Origin: Phycisphaerae bacterium
GTDB lineage: Bacteria > Planctomycetota > Phycisphaerae > UBA1845 > Fen-1342
Direction: 5' to 3'
Length of the DNA: 9,505 nucleotides
Assembly: GCA_022842805.1 (NCBI GenBank)
Contig: JALHOX010000127.1
Location: 1 to 9,505 of the forward strand
Shown: piece by piece, positions 1 to 6,208 of the stretch
Layout: every line of letters starts with the position of its first letter
How positions within the stretch are numbered: the stretch's first letter is position 1
The notes under the pieces: model-generated
Databases searched by the model: none
What the model was told of the DNA's origin: nothing
The model's input: only the letters and a program-made list of their open reading frames with translations
Program-made: the position numbers and the translations under genes

Positions 1-519
1 GGCGGGCGCCGCGGGCGCTGCGCCGCCGGGCGCGGGCGGATCATCGGTGTCGGAGGCCGGGACGCGAACGGTGAGCGTTGCGCGGGTGGTGCGGCCCATC
101 AGGTCGACCTCGATTTTGCCGTCGGCGGTGGTGCGGCCGGTGATGGGCGGGGGAATTCCGGGGACGCCGCCGGGGGGGCGAATCTGGCCCGCCGAGCGAA
201 TCTCGAACGGGGCGTTGGCGACGGGCGTGAAATCCTGCTTGAGGATGCGGAGTCGGAGCTTAATGCGGCTGGTGTCGGCGACGAGCGGGACGTGCGTGCC
301 GGTCGCGCCGGGTTCGGCGCGGCGTTCGGGATCGGGGATGTGGAGCGTATCGCCGCGGGTGGTCGAGTCGCCTTTGAAGAGCAGATTGGGGCTGGCGCGT
401 CGGCCGCGCAATTGGCGATTGCGGGCGTGGTTCCAGACGGTATTCGGCTCGCGAAAGCCGGCCTCGCTGGCGAGTTTGGTGATGTGGTCGGTTCCGCTGC
501 AGCGGTGATTGCGTGCCAT
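1..519 (-). CDS. LysM-like domain protein next to VgrG (partial, 3' end off the left edge)
   Basis: 173 codons are open from ATG at 519 to the window edge. The start has a good ribosome site: GAGGA ends 10 bases upstream. It lies 21 bases after the vgrG stop on the same strand, so the two are very probably co-transcribed. Residues 1-65 look like a degenerate LysM module: a short N-terminal strand, helix around DHITKLASEAGF (11-22), then the VWNHARN (28-34) and GDTLHIPDP (56-64) elements typical of 'peptidoglycan-binding LysM-like' proteins found beside VgrG genes. Residues 85-152 look like a small beta-sandwich, with PVANAPFEI (99-107) and a later ADGKIEV motif. From 153 an Ala/Pro/Gly-rich linker begins, implying a further domain beyond the edge. 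Function is inferred: an adaptor, tip extension or carrier for a T6SS effector. No catalytic motif is visible in the part present, and no signal peptide, as expected for a T6SS-loaded protein. Confidence 0.75.
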   Translation of the reverse strand, partial: MARNHRCSGTDHITKLASEAGFREPNTVWNHARNRQLRGRRASPNLLFKGDSTTRGDTLHIPDPERRAEPGATGTHVPLVADTSRIKLRLRILKQDFTPVANAPFEIRSAGQIRPPGGVPGIPPPITGRTTADGKIEVDLMGRTTRATLTVRVPASDTDDPPAPGGAAPAAPA

Positions 520-540
520 GTTCGATCGGTCCTCGCTGCC

Positions 541-2820
541 TTAGGTCGCGCGGCGGCGCCACTCTGCGCCGTCGATGCGTGGGAAGGTGATCTGACACTC
601 GCCCGGCGGAATATTCTCGATTCGGGCGAAGCCCTCGCGATCGAGCGATCCGGTGCGGCGGAAGCCGTTGGGCAGCAGCACTTCGAAGGGCTCGTGCGGG
701 ATCGGGTTGCCGTCCTCGTCTTTGAGATCGAATGAGATTGACGCGTCGCCGCCGGGGTCGTCGGGGTCGTCGGGCGGCCGGGGCGGGTCGATGGGGGTGA
801 CCGGGCCGGGGCCGTTGGGGTCGCCGGTGTAGGTGTGGTCTCGTCCGGGCTTGACCTGATCGGCAGCGCCCGGGGTCGAGGCATCTCCTGCTTGCGCGGC
901 GCTGGGAACGCCGGGGGGGCCCGAGCCGGAGTTGATGTTCACGATCGGGGCGTTGATGAAGATCGCGCCGGGCGTGATGACGATGGAGCTGCTGCCGCAG
1001 CCGAGCACGATGCTGTTTTGCGCTTCGACGAAGACATCGGGGGCGATGACGTGCAGCTTGCCGAAGATGTCCTCGACGCGATCGCCTTTGATCTCGTTGT
1101 AGAAGTTGCCGGTGACTTTGTAGGTCATGTCGCCGCCGACGACGACCACGCGGTTTCCGCCGACGGTGAGCGAAGCGCTGCCGTTCACCTTGTAGCGCTG
1201 ATGGCAGTAGACGGTGAGGTCGTCGTTGTGGCCGATGTTGGCGACGCGATCGGCCTTGGCGCGGACGTGCATGTCTTTTTCGGCGAAGAAGCCGAGTTGC
1301 TCTTTGCCCTTGAGGTCTTCGAAGCGGATCTCGTTGGTGCCGCCGCCGCCCTTGCTGCTGTGGGTCTTGATGTAGCTTTTGGTCTTTTCGTCCGGCAGCG
1401 GATAGGCCGGCATGTGGTCGTTGTTCATCACGCGGCCGACGACGATCGGGCGATCGGGGTTGCCCTCGAGAAAGTCGACGATGACCTCTTGTCCGACGCG
1501 GGGGAGGAACATGATTCCGTATTGCCCGCCGGCCAGGCCGTGCGCCACGCGGACCCAGAAGGAGCTGTTTTCGTTGAAGGTGCCCTGATGGTCCCAATGA
1601 AACTGGATCTTCACGCGGCCGTACTTGTCGGTGTAGATCTCCTCGCCGGCGGGGCCGACGACGATGGCGGTTTGCGTGCCGTGGACGAAGGGCTTTTCGG
1701 TTTTCAACTGCGGGCGGTAGGGCACGTCGCTGGCGATGGTCTCGAACTTTGCGATGTAGGCCTCGCCGCGCTCCGCGGCTCCGCCTTCGGCGCTGGGGGC
1801 GAGGCGGGCGCGATGGTTGACGGCGGTGACGAGATACTCGCGATTGAGGTTGGCGGCGGGGTGGTCCTGCAGCGTGAAGCGAAAGCCGGCGTGCATGCCA
1901 CGAATGGTGGCGCTCATCTGCTGCTGGGCGACGCGACACTGATAAGCCTGGAGGCGGATGCCCGCGAGTTTTTTGCCCTCGGGCTTTTCGGCGTATTCGC
2001 CGGGGTAGTCGATGTCGTGCAGGGCGGTGAAGGCGCTTGCTTCGACCTTGTCGGCGATATCGACGCCGGGCTTGGTGAAGTTGAAGTCGTCGCGGGTGAC
2101 GCTGCCGATGCGGATGGAGCGTTTGGTCTTGAGGCGAAAGACGTGCTCGGCGCGCTCGGCGGGCTGGAGTCCGCTGGCCTCGCGAAAGGGGAACTGCGAG
2201 CCGTGGGTGTTGTTCACGTGGGCGGCGGGGCTGTCGCCGAAGACGAGCACATGTTTGCCGTCTTTGTGCTCGAAGAAATAGAACATTCCCTCGTGTTCCA
2301 TCAGCCGCGTGATGAAGTCGAAGTCGCTCTCGCGATACTGGGCCACGAAGTCGCGTGGGGAATAGCTGGACTGGAGCGCGGGACGAATGCAATCCGCCGG
2401 GAGGCCCGCGTCTGCGACGACTTTCTTGATGATTCCGGGCACGCTCATGTCGGCGCAGTTGGCCTCGATGAAGACGCGCGAGCGCTTGCGGCGGGTCAGT
2501 TGCCAATGGAGCGGGACAAGTTCGGCGGCGTAGTAGGTGCTGTTGACGCCTTCGCCGATGCGCTCGAAAGAGCGGAGGATGCCGTTGACTTCGCGGGTGC
2601 CGTGGTTGGGGCTGGTGATGAGGATCTGGCCGGCCTTGCCGACGAATGACTCGGGCGCCAGTTCGCGCTCGCTGGAGACGAATTCGAGGGAAAAGGTGAA
2701 AAGCTCGTCCAGCGCCTCGCGTCCGTCGAAGCGGGTGATGCGAAGCTGCTGCGCGTCCACCTCGGGCATTCGAAAGGTGAAACCGGCAACATTTGCCGCA
2801 TCTTGCGGACTATTGGCCAT
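541..2820 (-). CDS. vgrG: Type VI secretion system tip protein VgrG with C-terminal transthyretin-like extension
   Basis: 759 residues. VgrG trimers form the spike at the tip of the T6SS tail tube and carry effectors into target cells. Residues 14-375 match the phage gpD-like base (FTFRMPEV at 14-21; YRESDFDFITRLMEHEG at 162-178). Residues 385-470 are the gp5-like OB fold, with YTDKYGRVKIQFHWD (396-410) and FLEGNPDRPIVVGRVMN (450-466). THSSKGGGGTNEIRFED (486-502) leads into a beta-helical needle to about 630. A Pro/Asp/Gly-rich linker (631-693) and a DEDGNPIPHEPFEV domain (694-759) follow; the latter resembles transthyretin-like cargo-binding tails. ATG at 2820 is preferred because GGAG ends 9 bases upstream and the gpD domain begins at once. 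The frame stays open upstream, and an ATG at 2922 would add 34 Pro/Ala-rich residues. The first gene of a minus-strand pair with the LysM-like gene. No other T6SS structural gene is in the window. Confidence 0.95.
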   Translation of the reverse strand: MANSPQDAANVAGFTFRMPEVDAQQLRITRFDGREALDELFTFSLEFVSSERELAPESFVGKAGQILITSPNHGTREVNGILRSFERIGEGVNSTYYAAELVPLHWQLTRRKRSRVFIEANCADMSVPGIIKKVVADAGLPADCIRPALQSSYSPRDFVAQYRESDFDFITRLMEHEGMFYFFEHKDGKHVLVFGDSPAAHVNNTHGSQFPFREASGLQPAERAEHVFRLKTKRSIRIGSVTRDDFNFTKPGVDIADKVEASAFTALHDIDYPGEYAEKPEGKKLAGIRLQAYQCRVAQQQMSATIRGMHAGFRFTLQDHPAANLNREYLVTAVNHRARLAPSAEGGAAERGEAYIAKFETIASDVPYRPQLKTEKPFVHGTQTAIVVGPAGEEIYTDKYGRVKIQFHWDHQGTFNENSSFWVRVAHGLAGGQYGIMFLPRVGQEVIVDFLEGNPDRPIVVGRVMNNDHMPAYPLPDEKTKSYIKTHSSKGGGGTNEIRFEDLKGKEQLGFFAEKDMHVRAKADRVANIGHNDDLTVYCHQRYKVNGSASLTVGGNRVVVVGGDMTYKVTGNFYNEIKGDRVEDIFGKLHVIAPDVFVEAQNSIVLGCGSSSIVITPGAIFINAPIVNINSGSGPPGVPSAAQAGDASTPGAADQVKPGRDHTYTGDPNGPGPVTPIDPPRPPDDPDDPGGDASISFDLKDEDGNPIPHEPFEVLLPNGFRRTGSLDREGFARIENIPPGECQITFPRIDGAEWRRRAT

Positions 2821-3147
2821 GGACGGCGGCTCCAAGTCTTGCGGTGCGGGAATCCGCTGATGAGCGGGCAGTATAGGAGGGATACTCGCCGCGGGGGGAG
2901 CCGCCGGAGATTGGTAATTCATAGCGCGGTCCCAGGTGGGAGTCAACGGTGGGGGATTTTGCAGTCGGAATCGGTTTTGCGGAGCGTGGGGAAGGCGAGC
3001 CGGCGGGCGCGGCTGCGCTTGCGGCGCCGGGAGCGAGCACTCCCCATCGTCGCGGCGCTGTGTTAACGTTCGCTCCTGGACAAACCGGGGTGTGGTGCAG
3101 GACGCCCGCTGGGTGTGGGCCGCGCTCGGATACAAAGCAGGAACAAC
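2821..3147. other. Divergent intergenic region between vgrG and pepA
   Basis: About 327 bases between two genes that point away from each other, so it must hold promoters for both unless the vgrG start is further upstream (2922). On the minus strand there is one plausible -10 box (2870-2875). On the plus strand I find no convincing -35/-10 pair; GTTAAC with an overlapping AACGTT palindrome (3062-3070) is the only AT-rich spot. A small hairpin, CCGCT-GATG-AGCGG at 2854-2867, falls in the likely vgrG leader. Short open frames here are Arg-rich and look like chance frames in GC-rich DNA. I see no gene, repeat or RNA gene. Confidence 0.6.
2870..2875 (-). promoter_or_regulatory. Possible -10 box for vgrG (TATACT)
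   Basis: On the minus strand TATACT matches TATAAT at five of six positions. Transcription would start near 2863, giving a leader of about 40 bases to ATG 2820 and excluding the alternative ATG at 2922. No recognisable -35 box lies 16-18 bases upstream (the region is C-rich), so this is weak. Confidence 0.3.
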
Positions 3148-4650
3148 ATGGCTGCGAATGGCTCCCAATTCGAATTCGTGTCGGGCAAACCGATCGGCTC
3201 GGTTCTGATCGTTCCGCTGCTGAGCGTTCCGAAGCCGGCGCTCAACATGCTGGGGCAGGTCGACCAACTGTGCGAAGGCGCGGTGAGCGAACTGCTGGAG
3301 AGCGGGGCGATTCATGCCGACGCGGGGCCGATCGTGCATACGACGCGGGCGGGCGCGATGCATCGCGTCATCGTCGTGAACATGGGGAAAGCGGCCGAGT
3401 TGACGGGCCACAAGGTTCGCGTCGCCGGTGCTCAGGCGGCGCGTTGGCTGATGAATAATCAGGTGGAGAAGGCCACGCTCTGGATCGACGATCTGGCGGC
3501 GACCGACGTGGAGGAGGCCTGCGGGGCTTTCGCGAGCGGGATGACGCTGGGTGGGTGGAGCTATCGCCAGTTTACGACCCGCAACAGCACGCCGCCGGCG
3601 CTGATCAAGGTGGCCGTGTGCGGGCACGAGCCGAGTGCGGCGAAGCAGGAACTGGCGACGATGCGCGATGCGCAGATGGTGGCGGACGCGGCGAATTATT
3701 GTCGCAGCATTGCTCATCAGCCGCCGAATGTGATTACGCCGAAGACTCTGGCGGCGGAAGCGAAGAAGCTGGCGGCGGAGCACAAGCTGAAGCTGACGGT
3801 GATCGACGCGGCCAAGGCGAAGCAGTTGGGAATGGAAGGGCTGCTGAGCGTCGGGAAGGGGGCGGCGGATCCGGCGTGTCTGATCATCGTCGAATATCGC
3901 CCGCTGCCGAAGACGCGGACGCTGACGGCGCTGGTGGGGAAGGCGATCACGTTTGATACCGGCGGTTATTCGATCAAGCCGGCGGCGAACATGGAGGCGA
4001 TGAAGTTTGATAAGTGCGGCGGCTGCACGGTGCTGGGCATTCTGAAGGCGGCGGCGACGCTGCGGCTGTCGTGCAACCTGGTGGGCGTGATCGCGGCGGC
4101 TGAGAACGCGGTGTCGGCGGAGGCATATAAGCCGGCGGACATTTTGCGGATGTACAGCGGGAAGACGGTGGAGATCACGAATACGGACGCCGAGGGGCGG
4201 CTGGTGCTGGCCGATGCGCTTTGGTACGCGCAGCAGCATCTGGAGCCGACGCGGATCATCGACTTTGCGACGCTGACGGGCGGCGTGATCGTGGCGCTTG
4301 GCGACGCGTGTGCGGGGCTGATGTCGAATCACGATCGGCTGGCCGAAGAATTGGGCGAATCGGGCCGCGCGACGCACGAGCGGGTCTGGCGGTTGCCGTT
4401 GTGGGACGACTACGTCGATCTGATCAAGGGCACCGACGCGGACCTGAAGAATTCGAGCACGAAGCGGCATGCGCACGCGATCGTGGGCGGGATTTTCCTG
4501 AAGCAGTTCGTGAAATCGAATGTGCCGTGGGCCCATCTCGATATCGCGGGCGTGGCGCACGATGACGACGGGAACAGCATTACGGGCAAGGGCGCGACCG
4601 GCTTCGGCGTGCGGTTGATGGTGGATTACCTGCGGCGATACGCGAGCTAG
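3148..4650 (+). CDS. pepA: Leucyl aminopeptidase (M17 family)
   Basis: 500 residues, the usual size for the M17 family. These cytosolic hexameric two-metal enzymes remove N-terminal residues from peptides; bacterial PepA can also bind DNA. The catalytic domain is complete. Metal and active-site residues can be placed as K265, D270, K277, D288, D347, E349 and R351, and their spacings (5, 7, 11, 59, 2, 2) are exactly those of bovine lens aminopeptidase K250-R336. The family signature NTDAEGRL lies at 345-352. The N-terminal 170 residues are the more variable macro-like domain. ATG 3148 is chosen over a GTG at 3115 because AGGA ends 5 bases before it. It is divergent from vgrG and followed after 31 bases by folE on the same strand. 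The stop codon lies inside a terminator-like hairpin. Function is firm; any regulatory role is not shown here. Confidence 0.96.
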   Translation: MAANGSQFEFVSGKPIGSVLIVPLLSVPKPALNMLGQVDQLCEGAVSELLESGAIHADAGPIVHTTRAGAMHRVIVVNMGKAAELTGHKVRVAGAQAARWLMNNQVEKATLWIDDLAATDVEEACGAFASGMTLGGWSYRQFTTRNSTPPALIKVAVCGHEPSAAKQELATMRDAQMVADAANYCRSIAHQPPNVITPKTLAAEAKKLAAEHKLKLTVIDAAKAKQLGMEGLLSVGKGAADPACLIIVEYRPLPKTRTLTALVGKAITFDTGGYSIKPAANMEAMKFDKCGGCTVLGILKAAATLRLSCNLVGVIAAAENAVSAEAYKPADILRMYSGKTVEITNTDAEGRLVLADALWYAQQHLEPTRIIDFATLTGGVIVALGDACAGLMSNHDRLAEELGESGRATHERVWRLPLWDDYVDLIKGTDADLKNSSTKRHAHAIVGGIFLKQFVKSNVPWAHLDIAGVAHDDDGNSITGKGATGFGVRLMVDYLRRYAS

Positions 4651-4664
4651 CGCTCGCTTTTTCT
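4642..4664 (+). terminator. Intrinsic terminator formed across the pepA stop codon
   Basis: GCGAGC (4642-4647) pairs perfectly with GCTCGC (4652-4657), with loop TAGC containing the pepA stop codon TAG (4648-4650). It is followed directly by TTTTTCT. The six-pair GC-rich stem plus five-U run is the classic rho-independent form. A ribosome terminating at TAG would cover the stem, so termination may depend on translation. folE starts 19 bases after the U-run, so the hairpin may act as a partial terminator or attenuator inside a pepA-folE transcript. Confidence 0.6.
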
Positions 4665-4681
4665 CCGCTTGAAGAGAAGCT

Positions 4682-5269
4682 ATGTCTCCTCCTCCCGATT
4701 CTCATGTCGATCTGCCCCGCATCGAGCGGGCGGTGCGAGAGATTCTGATCGCGATCGGCGAAAACCCCGATCGCGAGGGACTTCTCAAGACGCCGCGGCG
4801 CGTGGCGGAGATGTATGCGGAGCTGTTCGCGGGTTTGCGAGAGGACCCGGCTGAGCACCTGGATGCGACGTTTGACGAGAATCACCATGAGCTGGTGGCG
4901 TTGCGCGATGTGACGTTTGCGAGCATGTGCGAGCACCACCTGATGCCGTTTGAAGGGAAAGCGCATATTGCGTATATCCCGGATCGGAAGGTTCTCGGAC
5001 TTTCGAAGCTGGCGCGAATTGTGGATGCGTTTGCCCGTCGGCCGCAGGTGCAGGAGCGGATGACGACGCAGATCGCGGATTTGTTGTTTGGGAAGCTGGA
5101 AGTTCTGGGTTGCGCGGTGGTGCTGGAGGCGGTTCACACGTGCACGACGTGTCGGGGGGTTCGGAAGCCGGGGAGTGTGATGGTGACGTCGGCGCTGCGG
5201 GGTGTGGTTCGCGATAATCACGGCACCCGGTCGGAAGCGTTGCTGCTGCTGCATCGCGGACAGCCGTAA
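4682..5269 (+). CDS. folE: GTP cyclohydrolase I (FolE, type IA)
   Basis: 195 residues, complete. It converts GTP to 7,8-dihydroneopterin triphosphate, the first step of tetrahydrofolate synthesis (also feeding queuosine or biopterin routes), as a cytosolic zinc-dependent homodecamer. Zinc ligands are visible as C83 and H86 in the MCEHHLMPF motif and C154 in HTC; the C83-C154 distance of 71 equals that of E. coli C110-C181. Catalytic histidines H85 and H152 are in place, and KPGSVMVTSALRG follows. A second cysteine, C157 (HTCTTCRGV), stands three residues after the zinc cysteine where many homologues have Met or another residue. ATG 4682 has only a weak purine-rich ribosome site (AAGAGAAG). 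It lies 31 bases after pepA and probably depends on read-through or on a promoter inside pepA. Convergent with the phosphatase gene; no clear terminator was found in the 81-base gap. Confidence 0.97.
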   Translation: MSPPPDSHVDLPRIERAVREILIAIGENPDREGLLKTPRRVAEMYAELFAGLREDPAEHLDATFDENHHELVALRDVTFASMCEHHLMPFEGKAHIAYIPDRKVLGLSKLARIVDAFARRPQVQERMTTQIADLLFGKLEVLGCAVVLEAVHTCTTCRGVRKPGSVMVTSALRGVVRDNHGTRSEALLLLHRGQP

Positions 5270-5350
5270 TCGGGATTTATCGACAGATAGACACAGTCGG
5301 GGACGATTTGCTACAGTCTTGGCGTTTTTCAGCCTGCGGGTTGGCGCGGG

Positions 5351-6028
5351 TCAAGCCGATTTTGCGCTTTGATAGTGACGGAGGATGTCTGCGGTCGTCT
5401 GACAAATGACTGGCACGCCGGCGGCGAGGAGTTCGGCGGCGGGTCGGAAGCCCCAGGTGACGCCGAGGCAGGTTGCCCCGGCTCTTTTGGCGGTTTCAAC
5501 GTCGGTGGGCGTATCGCCGATGAGCCAAACGTCGTTTGTCGAGATGGAGAGCTCGCGTGCGAACGCGAGCAGGTGATGCGGGCTGGGTTTGCGAGTGACT
5601 TCGCCGACGTAGCCCTGGACGAAGCGGAAAGTGTCGGCCGGCCAAAACGCGTCGACGACGCGCAGGGTGAGTTCATGCGGCTTGTTGGAAATCACGCCCA
5701 GCGGAACGCGTTCCGCCGCCAGCGCCGCGATCAATTCCGCTATTCCCGGGTACGGACGGGTGTGAACGATTGGCGTCACGCGATAGCGCGCGCGCGTCAA
5801 CTCCGCGAGACGTCCGATGAGCTGCGGATGCGACTGGCCGAGCGTGCGCTCCGCCAGCTTTGGCACGCCTTCGCCGACCAGATGCCGATAGTCCTCGCGC
5901 GAGCGCGGCGGTAGGCCGAGGCGTGTGAGGCCGTCGTTGCAGGCGAGGGCGATGTCTTCGAGCGAATCGACGAGGGTGCCGTCGAGGTCGAAGGCGATCG
6001 CGAGCGGTTTTCTCAGGACCAAAGACAC
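5351..6028 (-). CDS. gph: HAD-superfamily phosphatase, phosphoglycolate phosphatase (Gph) type
   Basis: 225 residues if translated from GTG at 6028, which has AAGG ending 9 bases upstream; a TTG at 6085 would add 19 residues before the fold begins. All four HAD motifs are present. Motif I is FDLDGTLVDS with nucleophile D14 and acid D16, motif II is VISNK with S114, motif III is RKPSP with K147, and motif IV is GDTPTD with D172 and D176. The helical cap (about 22-85) and overall length fit the Gph/PGPase subfamily, which hydrolyses 2-phosphoglycolate and related small phosphates in the cytosol. Exact substrate cannot be read from sequence; pyrophosphatase PpaX-like or other sugar-phosphate activity is possible. 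Convergent with folE and divergent from the secreted protein gene, so it appears to be a single-gene unit. Confidence 0.88.
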   Translation of the reverse strand: MSLVLRKPLAIAFDLDGTLVDSLEDIALACNDGLTRLGLPPRSREDYRHLVGEGVPKLAERTLGQSHPQLIGRLAELTRARYRVTPIVHTRPYPGIAELIAALAAERVPLGVISNKPHELTLRVVDAFWPADTFRFVQGYVGEVTRKPSPHHLLAFARELSISTNDVWLIGDTPTDVETAKRAGATCLGVTWGFRPAAELLAAGVPVICQTTADILRHYQSAKSA

Positions 6029-6104
6029 CGGAATCCGCCTTATTCGGGCAATTTGCGACAGCTGCGGCGGGCCTCCGAGCCGCAACCGCGGTCGCCGACC
6101 GCTT

Positions 6105-6110
6105 TATAAT
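6105..6110 (+). promoter_or_regulatory. Perfect -10 box (TATAAT) upstream of the secreted protein gene
   Basis: TATAAT in a GC-rich 180-base divergent gap, on the correct side of the 6209 gene. Predicted transcription start is near 6117, giving a leader of about 90 bases. The -35 position is poor (no TTGACA-like sequence 16-18 bases upstream) and there is no extended -10 TG, so activity would need an activator or another sigma contact. Confidence 0.45.
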
Positions 6111-6208
6111 CATTCGCCGGGATGGAATCACGTGCCGACGGCGCGCCGCGGAAACGGGCGAACGTCGTGTGGCGCACAATGGCGAAATCTCTCGCGGAGT
6201 CTGATGTC

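Noticed and set aside
835..2649. 604-codon plus-strand open frame antisense to vgrG
   Set aside because: Composition is dominated by Ala, Val, Asp and Gly with no recognisable motif. It mirrors the vgrG codon pattern and has no ribosome site.
2803..3066. 87-codon plus-strand frame in the vgrG-pepA gap
   Set aside because: It begins inside vgrG, is Arg-rich, and has no ribosome site or motif.
2821..4560. Open minus-strand frame of about 580 codons antisense to pepA, continuous with vgrG
   Set aside because: It is Arg/His/Pro-rich with no domain, lies opposite a firmly identified gene, and is the usual side effect of GC-rich third positions. It is not a VgrG extension.
5270..5350. Search for a terminator between convergent folE and gph
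   Set aside because: Only three-pair stems could be found near the TTTTT at 5325-5329; nothing supports a call.
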